A DNA stretch of 28,931 bases from Deltaproteobacteria bacterium UBA6601 (GTDB lineage Bacteria > Myxococcota_A > UBA796 > UBA9615), in assembly GCA_002433485.1 (NCBI GenBank), contig DJIF01000143.1, positions 1 through 28,931 on the forward strand, written 5' to 3'. Both the position numbers and the translations under genes were made by a program. Position 1 is the first letter of the stretch; every line of letters begins with the position of its first letter. Below are positions 1-8,092 of this stretch, in pieces. The notes beneath the pieces are model-generated. The model was not told where the DNA came from. It made no database searches and was given only the letters and a program-made list of their open reading frames with translations.

Positions 1-546
1 ATGCGCCTCAAGGGCAGCTTTGGCTGCTGAGACCACCCCGTAGCTTGGACTGACTTCATGGGAGCCGGTAGAGGTCATGGCAAAGATTCGGCCACCCCGC
101 TCCATCATCCCACGTTGAATAACACCCTGCGTCCAGTAGACCAGGGAGTTGGCCATCACATCCTGGGTCATCGCCATCTGCTTCGGATTCACGACCGGAC
201 CGTCTTCCCCCTCATAGGGCACAAAACGCAACAGCGAGCCGAAGGCCAGCGAATGGAATAAGACAGCCAGGGTGCCACCATCAGCCGTAAGCTGGGCCTC
301 CAGCTGATCCAGCACATGCTCCCGCTTAGCCGCGTCGGCTGCGTTGACGTTGAAGAAGTGACACTGCACCCCACGGGAGCGTACATCAGCGACCACCTGT
401 TCGGCATCGGGAAGGGTAGCTCGACGGTCAAGATGCACCCCAAAGACATGGATACCGTCGTCGGCCAGCGCGGTCGCCGTAGCCGCGCCAAAGCCGCTGC
501 TCGAACCAAGGATCAAGGCCCACCTGGGCCGGTCATTGTCGCTCAT
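1..546 (-). CDS. Enoyl-ACP reductase-like SDR (FabI/FabL type), partial
   Basis: The first 182 residues of a short-chain dehydrogenase/reductase are visible, and the C-terminus lies beyond base 1. The Rossmann glycine motif is GSSSGFG (residues 14-20). An HSLAFGS stretch (98-104) matches the HSxAFA segment typical of enoyl-ACP reductases. Y169 and K176 are spaced Y-x6-K, the ENR pattern, whereas ordinary SDRs use Y-x3-K. Family knowledge suggests reduction of trans-2-enoyl-ACP with NAD(P)H in the last step of each fatty-acid elongation cycle. The GxxxGxG form of the glycine motif is closer to FabL than to FabI. The start is the ATG at 546, just before the cofactor fold. It could instead be an ENR-like SDR with another substrate. 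The call is firm at superfamily level and moderate for ENR. Confidence 0.75.
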   Translation of the reverse strand, partial: MSDNDRPRWALILGSSSGFGAATATALADDGIHVFGVHLDRRATLPDAEQVVADVRSRGVQCHFFNVNAADAAKREHVLDQLEAQLTADGGTLAVLFHSLAFGSLLRFVPYEGEDGPVVNPKQMAMTQDVMANSLVYWTQGVIQRGMMERGGRIFAMTSTGSHEVSPSYGVVSAAKAALEAH

Positions 547-636
547 TGCAGTTCCCTCTCCACAGAGCTCAAAGCGCCATCAGAGGCGCGCTCTTGTAGG
601 CGACAGGATGGCGCCCCCGGTTAGTCTACAGGACCT

Positions 637-1791
637 TCAAGGAGTGGAAAGATCGAGACGGCCCTGGCCCTGAGAGGTCAAGGTCCAGGTGCCTGCAGCA
701 GGCCCTTCTAAGCGCAACTCAACCGCCTCATCGCGAGGCAAGCGGAGACAAAGATCACGCCCGGGCGTCACGGTCACCGGCAAGCCTCCCAGCAATAGGC
801 CTCCAGAGACTCCTGCCGGCTGGGCGACCAATCGATGGTCACCAGGCCGAAGCGCTGGAAAACCCAAACACAGCTCCTCGCTGGGCGGCAACTTCTCGAC
901 CCGCAGTTCAGCGCCCAGCAAAGGCCGCACCACGGCGATCTGCCAGCGCGGTCCATACAGAGCGACGGATGCCGGCGGCCCGCAGGGGCAACGCCACATG
1001 CCCTGCACCCGCCGACAGGCTCCGGCCCGCTTACCATCAGCGATACAGACGACGCCCTCAACCTCCGACTCCAGGGAATCTGCCAGTTCAACCCAACTGT
1101 GCCGAATATCACCGAGCACCACGACCGCCTCCATCAAACCTGGACTGATGTCTTCAACCTGATCGCTGCGCGCCGGACGCCAGGCCCGCGGGGGCAGATT
1201 GGCACTGCGGATCTCACCAACCACCTGGGAACGGCTCACCCCCTCGATGAACAGTCCCCCATAGGGGATCGATTGCCCCTGCTCATCGCCCGGTCGATGA
1301 AAGCGCGGGTCTTCGGGTGCCGGACCATCCCCACCATGAACAAACAGGCGAACGGTCAACTCTGGGATAAGCAACACATCAATCGGCGCCATTCCCTGCT
1401 CAATAAGGAGGGATTCGGGGGGATTGCGCCACATCCATCCCGAGGCAAACAGGGACAGTCGGGCACCACAATCCAAGGCCGCCGAAACCTGACCCTGCGC
1501 ATCGCTGCGGTGATCCTGCTGCTGGCGAGAGCGCCAGCTGCGCTCATCGACCTGATGCATTGCTCTGAGTTCGACAGCAAGGCCAACCAGGGGCCCCTCG
1601 GTGTTCCGCAAACGAAGTTCTACCGGGCAGCTCTGCTTGTCCCTGAGCGAGGTTTCAACAGGAGCTAAAGGAGACCGTTTTGCCCCGAACTGGGCAGCAT
1701 CCGCTGCCACAGAGTCCTCTCCATTACAGGCAGGTAGCAGCAGCAGAAGGCACAGGACGGGAAGCCAAGCGCGCTGAGTACAGCGAAGCAT
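637..1791 (-). CDS. Uncharacterised lipoprotein
   Basis: This is a predicted lipoprotein of about 384 residues. The chosen ATG gives an N-terminus with Arg residues, a leucine-rich core and a lipobox LPAC with Cys22, so lipid attachment by Lgt/LspA is expected. In-frame starts also exist at 1812 and 1941. The 1941 start would overlap spt and bury the signal peptide about 50 residues in, so it was rejected. The mature part looks beta-rich, with several short segments resembling Ig-like or carboxypeptidase-regulatory folds and a few scattered Cys. No catalytic motif was recognised. It is divergent from the sphingolipid operon, with about 130 bases between the starts. Its function is unknown. 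Confidence 0.7.
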   Translation of the reverse strand: MLRCTQRAWLPVLCLLLLLPACNGEDSVAADAAQFGAKRSPLAPVETSLRDKQSCPVELRLRNTEGPLVGLAVELRAMHQVDERSWRSRQQQDHRSDAQGQVSAALDCGARLSLFASGWMWRNPPESLLIEQGMAPIDVLLIPELTVRLFVHGGDGPAPEDPRFHRPGDEQGQSIPYGGLFIEGVSRSQVVGEIRSANLPPRAWRPARSDQVEDISPGLMEAVVVLGDIRHSWVELADSLESEVEGVVCIADGKRAGACRRVQGMWRCPCGPPASVALYGPRWQIAVVRPLLGAELRVEKLPPSEELCLGFPALRPGDHRLVAQPAGVSGGLLLGGLPVTVTPGRDLCLRLPRDEAVELRLEGPAAGTWTLTSQGQGRLDLSTP

Positions 1792-1866
1792 CCTCACCGT
1801 TCTAGCAGGCATCGGAGCGATCCGGCGCCAGGAACCCGGACGCAAGCCAGTCCGAGCGGCGGGTTC

Positions 1867-1896
1867 TTGACCGCAGCAAGGCAGATTCGCTACCTT
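1867..1896 (+). promoter_or_regulatory. Candidate sigma-70 promoter for the spt operon
   Basis: TTGACC (1867-1872) and TACCTT (1891-1896) are separated by 18 bases. They would place a transcript start near 1903, about 20 bases before the spt ATG at 1925. The -10 box is imperfect, so this is only a candidate. Confidence 0.4.
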
Positions 1897-1924
1897 CGCG
1901 CCTCTTCCCTCTGCTGGATCATTC

Positions 1925-3109
1925 ATGGCCGACCTGTTCAAGCGCTGCCGCGACTACACCGCAAGCAACGACGCCAAAGCGATGGGCTTCTACCCCTACT
2001 TCCTGACCATCTCCGATTCGGAGGGGACAGAAGTCATCATCGACGGCAAACCACGACTGATGCTGGGCTCCAACAACTATCTGGGGCTCACCACCCATCC
2101 CAAGGTCCGGGAAGCAGCAGCGGCAGCGATCCATCAGTTTGGGACCTCTTGTTCAGGTTCCCGCTTCCTCAATGGCACCCTGGTACTCCACGAGATGCTC
2201 GAAGAACGTCTGGCCGGCTTCTTGAGAAAAGAAGCCGCGGCGGTTCTAACCACCGGATACCAGACCAACCTCGCCATGCTTGGCGCGCTGATGCAGCGCG
2301 ACGACGTTGCGGTGATGGATATCAGCAACCACGCCTCAATCTATGAGGGCGTGATGATCAGTCGCTGCCGGATCAGGCGCTACGAGCACCTGAACGTGAC
2401 TGGCTGCGAAGAAATCCTGGCTGGGATCAAGCCAGAAAAGAGCACTGCCATCATCACCGACGGGGTGTTCTCCATGGAAGGAGATCTGGCCCCACTTCCC
2501 GAGCTCGCAGAACTCAAGCGCCGCTTTGGCACCCGACTCATTGTCGATGATGCCCATGGCCTTGGGACCATGGGAGCGACCGGCCGCGGCACCGCGGAAC
2601 ACTTCGGCGTGGAAGACGATGTCGACATCGTCAGCGGGACCTTTTCCAAGTCCTTCGCCTCACTGGGAGGGGTTGTGGCCGGGCCCGCCGCGGTCATCGA
2701 CTACATCAAGCATCACGGGCGATCACTGATTTATTCAGCCTCTATGACGCCTCCAGCAGTAGCCGCCGCATTGGCCTCGCTGGACCTGATGGAGAACGAC
2801 CCGGAGCCCCGCGAGAGACTCCATGCAAATGTGCGGCGCATGCGTGAGGGTCTGGTCCAACTGGGCTTCAAGGTGGGAACCGCCGAGACTCCCGTGCTGC
2901 CCGTCTACGTAGGCGAAGAAATGAGAATGCTGGCCTTCTGGAAGACCCTCCTAGAGCACGGCGTCTATACCAACGCTGTCCTTCCTCCTGCGGTCGCTCC
3001 CGACGACACCCTGATTCGCACCTCGTTCATGGCCAGCCATAGCAACGAACAGATCGATCGGGCGCTAGACGCCTTCGCCACCGTTGGCAAGATGGCCAAT
3101 CTGATCTGA
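1925..3109 (+). CDS. spt: Serine palmitoyltransferase (alpha-oxoamine synthase family)
   Basis: This PLP enzyme of 394 residues is predicted to condense L-serine with a fatty acyl thioester to 3-ketosphinganine, the first step of sphingolipid synthesis. The PLP lysine is K242 in GTFSKSFASLGG. D208 and H211 form the D-x-A-H pair, and H136 is the stacking histidine. The H136-D208-K242 spacing (72 and 34) equals that of the Sphingomonas enzyme (H159, D231, K265). The early GFYPYF motif and the MLGSNNYLGLT stretch resemble bacterial SPTs. Close paralogues are AONS (BioF) and 2-amino-3-ketobutyrate CoA ligase (Kbl). Sequence alone does not fully exclude them, but no biotin or threonine-degradation gene is nearby, and the next two genes fit ceramide synthesis. 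The start lies downstream of a weak GGA. Confidence 0.85.
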   Translation: MADLFKRCRDYTASNDAKAMGFYPYFLTISDSEGTEVIIDGKPRLMLGSNNYLGLTTHPKVREAAAAAIHQFGTSCSGSRFLNGTLVLHEMLEERLAGFLRKEAAAVLTTGYQTNLAMLGALMQRDDVAVMDISNHASIYEGVMISRCRIRRYEHLNVTGCEEILAGIKPEKSTAIITDGVFSMEGDLAPLPELAELKRRFGTRLIVDDAHGLGTMGATGRGTAEHFGVEDDVDIVSGTFSKSFASLGGVVAGPAAVIDYIKHHGRSLIYSASMTPPAVAAALASLDLMENDPEPRERLHANVRRMREGLVQLGFKVGTAETPVLPVYVGEEMRMLAFWKTLLEHGVYTNAVLPPAVAPDDTLIRTSFMASHSNEQIDRALDAFATVGKMANLI

Positions 3110-3187
3110 ACGGGGTCTTGAGCACAACCACAGCGCCCGGACCTAGCGGGGCAGAGGGGGCCAGGCCCCTGACACAAGGAAGCAGCG

Positions 3188-4330
3188 ATGGCAGAGATTG
3201 AGCTGATCCAGGTCCCCCTCGACGACCGTCGGCTGGTCGACCGCTTCATAAGAGTTCAGTGGTGGGTCCACCGTGAGCACGAACCGAACGATTACTGGGT
3301 TCCACCGCTGCTCATGGATCGACGCGACTACCTGAATGAGAGCAAGAACCCCTTCTTCGAACACGCTACCTGTGCATTCTGGATCGCCCGCGATCAGGGC
3401 CGAGATGTCGGCCGAATCGCAGCCGTTCACGATGTCGACTGGGAAAAACATCATGGCGACAAGGTGGGTTACTTCGGGATGTTCGACGCGGCCAACGATC
3501 CGCAAGTGGCTGAGGCACTCATAGGGGCAGCTCGGAGCTGGCTTCAGGAGCGGGGGCTCAGCCAGATGATCGGTCCCATGGACCTGAGCACCAACTACAT
3601 GGCAGGGCTCCTCATTGAAGGCTTCGACAGCCCCCCTGGCATGCAGATGCCCTACAATCCAGCCTACTATGAGCAGCTCATCGAAGGCTGCGGGCTCAGC
3701 AAGGTGAAGGACCTTTGGCAGTGGTACCTGAGCACCGACACACCCATTCCAGACAAGGTCAGCCGGGTCGCCGACAAGATCCGCAAGCGCAGCCGAATCA
3801 CGGTCCGCCCGATGGACCTTGGACGCTGGGACCAAGAGGTGGGCCGGGTCATCGAGATCTACAACGATGCATGGGACCAGAACTGGGGCTTTGTGCCCGT
3901 AGGCGAACGGGAATTCCGCCACATTGCCGCCGATCTCAAAATGGTGCTCCGGCCGGAGCTGGCGCTGATGGCTGAGGTCGATGGTGAGCCGGTTGCATTC
4001 TCCATTGCTGTCATGAACATCAATCCGCTGCTCAAAAAGCTCGACGGCAAGCTCTTCCCCTTTGGCCTGTTGCGCCTGCTCTGGGACCTCAAGGTACGCC
4101 CCAAGGTGCGGGACTGCCGCCTCATCGTCCTGGGCATCAAGTCCGGCTTCCGACGCCGCGGCATTGACTCCATTCTGTTTGTCGATACCCACCGCGCAGT
4201 CAGTGAGCTGGGTTGGGATGGGGGCGAGTTGGGCTGGACCCTCGAAGACAACGACATGGTAAATCGCGCGATCGAATCCATGCAGGGCGAGAAGATCAAG
4301 AACTACCGGGTCTACGGAGTCGACCTCTAA
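3188..4330 (+). CDS. GNAT-like N-acyltransferase, putative bacterial ceramide synthase
   Basis: This protein of 380 residues has a strong ribosome site (AAGGAAG) before the ATG. The C-terminal half looks GNAT-like. It contains YNDAWDQNWGFVP (225-237), a GFRRRG turn (320-325) resembling the acyl-CoA/ACP pyrophosphate loop, and GWTLEDNDMVNRAIE (349-363). The N-terminal half is an extra domain of the same family. Proteins of this length and pattern, often annotated as GNAT or YghO-like, include the bacterial ceramide synthase bCerS of Caulobacter. bCerS N-acylates a sphingoid base or its keto precursor. I assign that role mainly from the resemblance and from its place between spt and a CerR-like reductase. 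The next gene starts inside this stop codon (TAATG). The specific function remains inferred. Confidence 0.7.
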   Translation: MAEIELIQVPLDDRRLVDRFIRVQWWVHREHEPNDYWVPPLLMDRRDYLNESKNPFFEHATCAFWIARDQGRDVGRIAAVHDVDWEKHHGDKVGYFGMFDAANDPQVAEALIGAARSWLQERGLSQMIGPMDLSTNYMAGLLIEGFDSPPGMQMPYNPAYYEQLIEGCGLSKVKDLWQWYLSTDTPIPDKVSRVADKIRKRSRITVRPMDLGRWDQEVGRVIEIYNDAWDQNWGFVPVGEREFRHIAADLKMVLRPELALMAEVDGEPVAFSIAVMNINPLLKKLDGKLFPFGLLRLLWDLKVRPKVRDCRLIVLGIKSGFRRRGIDSILFVDTHRAVSELGWDGGELGWTLEDNDMVNRAIESMQGEKIKNYRVYGVDL

Positions 4331-5409
4331 TGTCCAAAACGGCCCTGGTAACCGGCGCCAACGGCTTCATCGGGAGCCACCTCGTTGATTACCTGCTGGA
4401 CAGAGGCGATAGGGTCCTGGCGATGGTCCGGAAGACCTCGGACCTCAGCAATCTCGAGGGTCGCGAGGTCGAATATCGCTACGCTGGACTGCGCGATGAG
4501 GAAGCCCTCGTCACCGCCATGGAAGGGGTGGACATCGTCTACCATGTGGCGGGACTGACCGCGGCCTTCAATCCGACCACTCTTGAGGAGGTCAACAGCG
4601 CTGGCACCCGCCGGGTGCTGGAGGCCGCACGTCAAGCACAGCCCGGCCCCGGTCGAGTGGTCTATGTATCGTCGCTTGAAGCGGCAGGTGAGAGCCATCC
4701 CAATCAGGCGCGCGCAGAGCACCACCTGCCGGCCCCATTCACCAACTACGGAAGAAGCAAGTTCGGCGGCGAGCTGGCCGCATGGAGGGCCAGCCGCGAC
4801 GAGCAGGGCCCCGAGGTCGTAATCGTCCGACCGCCGCTGGTCTATGGCCCGCGAGATCAAGATGTCCTGCAGATGATCCAGAGCGCAAACTGGCGCCTGA
4901 TCGCCACCCCTATGGGCCGCAATGGCTGGATCTCCGCAATCCACTGCCACGATCTGGTACGCGGCATTGTTCTGGCCGGCGAGCGGGGGCGGCCACTGCC
5001 CCCAGGCGAAGACCTGAACCACATTCTGGCCGGCGTTGGACCGCGCTGCGATGGCGAGTCCACTGCAGTACCCGAGCTCGGCGAAGGTATCTACTTCTTC
5101 GATGACGGAGGTCGCCATACCATCGCCAGCTTCGGCCATGAGGCAGCCCGAATCCTTGGCAAGCAAGCATTTACCCTACCGATGCCGCGGCTCCTGATCT
5201 GGCTAGCCGCAATCTCCGCCGAGCTGGTCGGACGCCTGAAGGGCAAAGCACCGGCCCTCAACCGGGACAAGGTGGTAGCGAGCTTCGCGACCGGCTGGTG
5301 GTGCGACTCCGGCAAGGCCCGCAAGGAGTTGGGCTACAGCCCGGACATGTCCCTGAACCAAGGCCTCCAACAGACCATCCGTTGGCTGCGAGATAAGAGC
5401 GTGCTGTGA
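4330..5409 (+). CDS. NAD-dependent epimerase/dehydratase family reductase, CerR-like
   Basis: This extended SDR of 359 residues starts at the ATG of a TAATG overlap with the previous gene. A longer upstream reading lacks the Rossmann start and was rejected. The N-terminal TGANGFIG (8-15) is the TGxxGxxG nucleotide-binding motif, and Y140-x3-K144 is the catalytic pair. VRPPLVYGPRD is also typical of the family. In Caulobacter an epimerase-like protein, CerR, reduces the keto group during ceramide synthesis. The order spt, GNAT, epimerase here suggests the same task: NAD(P)H reduction of 3-ketosphinganine or 3-ketoceramide. By sequence alone it could also be a 3-beta-hydroxysteroid-dehydrogenase-like enzyme or a sugar epimerase. 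The stop overlaps the start of the next gene, so translation is probably coupled. Confidence 0.72.
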   Translation: MSKTALVTGANGFIGSHLVDYLLDRGDRVLAMVRKTSDLSNLEGREVEYRYAGLRDEEALVTAMEGVDIVYHVAGLTAAFNPTTLEEVNSAGTRRVLEAARQAQPGPGRVVYVSSLEAAGESHPNQARAEHHLPAPFTNYGRSKFGGELAAWRASRDEQGPEVVIVRPPLVYGPRDQDVLQMIQSANWRLIATPMGRNGWISAIHCHDLVRGIVLAGERGRPLPPGEDLNHILAGVGPRCDGESTAVPELGEGIYFFDDGGRHTIASFGHEAARILGKQAFTLPMPRLLIWLAAISAELVGRLKGKAPALNRDKVVASFATGWWCDSGKARKELGYSPDMSLNQGLQQTIRWLRDKSVL

Positions 5410-7370
5410 GCAAAACTCGCCGTATCACCCGCCTGCTGCTCGGCGCAGTGTTGGTGGCGATCGGCCTTGGCTTTGCGGTACCCTTGCTGCTGGATCTCGC
5501 CTCGGAGCACTTTGCCAATCAGGTCGAACAACGCCTGGGCTCAGCCCTCGGTGGAAACTGCAAGATCAGCTCAGCACAGCTGCTCTCCCGCCACGACATC
5601 GCCCTTCAGGAACTCGCCTGCGTACTCGATGAAGGTCCGGTACTGGGGGTTGCCGCCCGCACCTTCAGTGCCCGTTTTGAAGATCCGCTGACTCGCGGCA
5701 AGCTGTCCGCCGTACGAGCACTGGCCATCGACGGCCTTGAACTTCGACTGCGGGAGCTGCCCCAGCTGCCCCAGCGCACCGCAGAAGCAACCCCTGAGAG
5801 CGCTGGACCAGAACCCTCAGAGCGATCGGATTCCGGTCCCGGCGAACAGGCTGAGACCGTCCTGCTCCGCCTGCTTGAGCTGAGTGACGCCATCGGCACC
5901 GGTCGCGGCACGACCCGCCTTATAATGCTCCGCAAGCGCCTGGCACAGGACAGCACCATACGGGTCGACCGGGCCCAGTTGAGCGACCCAGGCGGCCGGG
6001 TCCTGCTGAGCAACCTCCATGGCCAGCTATCCCGCAAAGGAGAACAGCTTGGCCTGGCCGTGGCCCTGGACCTGGCAGAGGGAGGCATCGCCAGCCTGGA
6101 CGGAACCCTCACCCGAAGAGGACTGGAAGGCGCCCGCTTACGGCTCGAACAGGTACCGGTCGCAGACACACTGAACCCATTACTCGGCGAGCGACTCTCA
6201 GTTCGCAAAGCCCTACTTTCGGCATCTCTCCAGCACCTGGCGCAGCAAGGCAGCCATGACTGGAAGCTGGAAGCCGGGCTCTCTCAGTTGACCGCTGGAG
6301 AGGGCTTTCTAGGGCCTACTTTCGTTGAGTTCCCAAGGATTCGCTTGCAGGGTCAGTTGAGCGCTGCTGCAGACCAATTTCGATTCACCGCCGGCAGCTG
6401 GGAGGTGGCGGCCCTTGGCGGCAAGATCAACGGCAACATCGGTCCCCTGGGGCAGGACGACCCGGCCAGGTTCAAGATCGAAGTGGACATCACCCAGCTG
6501 CCTCTGGGCAAGTTACTGGGCAGTCTACCGGACGCCCTGATTCCGAGCAGCTGGTCCGAAGAAATCGTCGGTACCCTGGACCTCAAAGCACGGGTCGAAG
6601 GACCACTCCACCAACGCTCGGCCTGGGCCCTCGACTGGAGCGGCGACTTCTCACGCATGGTGCTGGCCTCAGGCGAACTCGCCAGCCTCGTGGAGCGCCT
6701 TCAGGGGCCTTTTGAGCATCGCTTCGTGCTGCCGAAAAATGACCAGGGGCGACAGCGAGAGATACCCCGCCTCATTGGTGGCACAGCCCCGCACTTCACA
6801 CCTATCAAGCGGATCTCAAGACACCTGATCAATGCGGTCGTATCGACCGAAGATGCTGGTTTCTTTGGTCACGCGGGCTTTGAGCCCCATGAGCTGAAAG
6901 AAGCCATGCTGGAGAACCTGCGAGAGGGAGCAGGCCGCGGCGGATCCACCATCACTCAACAGCTGGCCAAGAACCTGTTCCTGAGCGGTGAGCGCAGCCT
7001 CGCCCGCAAGCTCAAAGAGGCCATCATCGCCTGGCGACTAGAGACCGACCTGCCCAAAGAGCGAATCCTTGAGATTTACTTGAACATCGCTGAATGGGGA
7101 CCGGGCATCTACGGCATCACCGACGCGGCCGACCACTACTTCGGCCGATCACCCCGGGTTCTCAGGCCGGAGGAAGCGGCCTTCCTGGCCTCACTGCTCC
7201 CGTCGCCACGGCGCTACCACGGCTATTACCACCAGCGCGGCGTCACTCGAAACCGTCAATCACTGGTGCAGGACATCCTTCACTCCATGTACCGCATGGG
7301 CAGACTGGAGAAGCGCGCGCTGATCATGGCCCTGGACGAACCCATTGAGATGACAGCCTGCTCCTTCTAA
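5406..7370 (+). CDS. AsmA-like domain fused to GT51 peptidoglycan glycosyltransferase
   Basis: The protein has 654 residues, with a GTG start inside a GTGA overlap with the CerR-like gene. An N-terminal membrane anchor (about 9-30) leads into roughly 400 residues of beta-rich repeats. These resemble AsmA/TamB-type lipid-handling proteins, with a Pro/Glu-rich linker near 118-150. The C-terminal 190 residues are a GT51 domain: E482 in EDAGFFGHAGF, GGSTITQQLAKNLF (512-525), E538 in RKLKEAI, and KERILEIYLNIAEWG (551-565). E482 and E538 are 56 apart, as in monofunctional glycosyltransferases such as Staphylococcus MGT (E100/E156). There is no transpeptidase domain. The expected activity is lipid II polymerisation in the periplasm. 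The AsmA assignment is from pattern only. Its coupling to ceramide genes is unusual. Confidence 0.8.
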   Translation: MSKTRRITRLLLGAVLVAIGLGFAVPLLLDLASEHFANQVEQRLGSALGGNCKISSAQLLSRHDIALQELACVLDEGPVLGVAARTFSARFEDPLTRGKLSAVRALAIDGLELRLRELPQLPQRTAEATPESAGPEPSERSDSGPGEQAETVLLRLLELSDAIGTGRGTTRLIMLRKRLAQDSTIRVDRAQLSDPGGRVLLSNLHGQLSRKGEQLGLAVALDLAEGGIASLDGTLTRRGLEGARLRLEQVPVADTLNPLLGERLSVRKALLSASLQHLAQQGSHDWKLEAGLSQLTAGEGFLGPTFVEFPRIRLQGQLSAAADQFRFTAGSWEVAALGGKINGNIGPLGQDDPARFKIEVDITQLPLGKLLGSLPDALIPSSWSEEIVGTLDLKARVEGPLHQRSAWALDWSGDFSRMVLASGELASLVERLQGPFEHRFVLPKNDQGRQREIPRLIGGTAPHFTPIKRISRHLINAVVSTEDAGFFGHAGFEPHELKEAMLENLREGAGRGGSTITQQLAKNLFLSGERSLARKLKEAIIAWRLETDLPKERILEIYLNIAEWGPGIYGITDAADHYFGRSPRVLRPEEAAFLASLLPSPRRYHGYYHQRGVTRNRQSLVQDILHSMYRMGRLEKRALIMALDEPIEMTACSF

Positions 7371-7447
7371 GCGGACCAGGAGCATTCCGCTGCCCCGCGG
7401 TACGGACCAACACCGCCCCCGGCCGGATCAATGCTAAGAAGGAGCCC

Positions 7448-8083
7448 ATGGTGCACCGGGAACAGCCCCTCCTCGATCCCCACCACTGGGAACAGCGCTA
7501 TCGCGATGGCGCGATCCCCTGGGATAGCTCACGACCAGACGTTCATCTACAGCGTATCCTTCAAGAACACCAGATCCCCCCATGCCGTGGTCTGGATGTG
7601 GGCTGCGGAACCGGAACCAACACGGTCTACCTGCAAGGGCTCGGCTTTCAGATGACGGGACTCGACATCTCGCCTACCGCCATCGGCAGGGCCAAAGAAC
7701 GGGCCATAGAGCAGAATGCCGACTGCCAGTTTCTAAACGCAGACCTGCTAACTCAAGTGTTGCCGCTGGAGCCGTTCAGCTTTGTGTTCGATCGCGGCTG
7801 CTTTCACATCTTTGAGGACCCTGACCTGCGCGCTCGATTCGCTGCCAGGGTCGCCGCCTTGCTCCGGCCCGGGAGCCTCTGGTGCAGTCTGGCCGGCTCC
7901 ACAGACGGACCTGAGCGCGAGGAAGGGCCGCCAAGGCGTAGTGCCACGCAGCTCTGCGGGGCGATTGAGCCACACTTCGAGATCCTTGAGCTGCGTGCGA
8001 CCATCTTCAGCGCAGAGACCCACCCGGACGCCTCGGCCTGGGTTCTCGTCGCGCGCAGGCGTGACCTGCTGTACGAGGCATAA
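7448..8083 (+). CDS. Class I SAM-dependent methyltransferase (TPMT/TehB-like)
   Basis: This protein of 211 residues has AAGGAG (7439-7444) just before its ATG. It carries LDVGCGTGTNT (49-59), the SAM-binding motif I. It also has an acidic motif II (GLDIS) and an N-terminal W-x3-Y-x-D-G-x-I-P-W-D segment, as in thiopurine methyltransferase/TehB-like proteins. The DRGCFH stretch is a conserved feature of that group. The substrate is unknown; relatives act on small thiols, selenite or tellurite. It ends nine bases before the kinase gene, so the two are probably co-transcribed. Nothing ties it clearly to lipid synthesis. Confidence 0.8.
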   Translation: MVHREQPLLDPHHWEQRYRDGAIPWDSSRPDVHLQRILQEHQIPPCRGLDVGCGTGTNTVYLQGLGFQMTGLDISPTAIGRAKERAIEQNADCQFLNADLLTQVLPLEPFSFVFDRGCFHIFEDPDLRARFAARVAALLRPGSLWCSLAGSTDGPEREEGPPRRSATQLCGAIEPHFEILELRATIFSAETHPDASAWVLVARRRDLLYEA

Positions 8084-8092
8084 GGAGGCAGC

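Noticed and set aside
574..614. Inverted repeat GCGCCATC/GATGGCGC upstream of the SDR gene
   Set aside because: The arms are 8 bases with a 25-base spacer and no supporting promoter or terminator pattern.
835..1668. Long plus-strand open frame of 277 codons
   Set aside because: It is antisense to the lipoprotein, whose frame has a signal peptide and lipobox; the translation shows no family pattern.
1925..3109. Naming the first operon gene kbl or bioF
   Set aside because: The YPYF motif and the two ceramide-type neighbours favour Spt; no tdh or bio gene is nearby.
3143..4192. Minus-strand open frame of 349 codons
   Set aside because: It is antisense to the GNAT-like gene, which has a strong ribosome site and family motifs; such shadow frames are common in GC-rich DNA.
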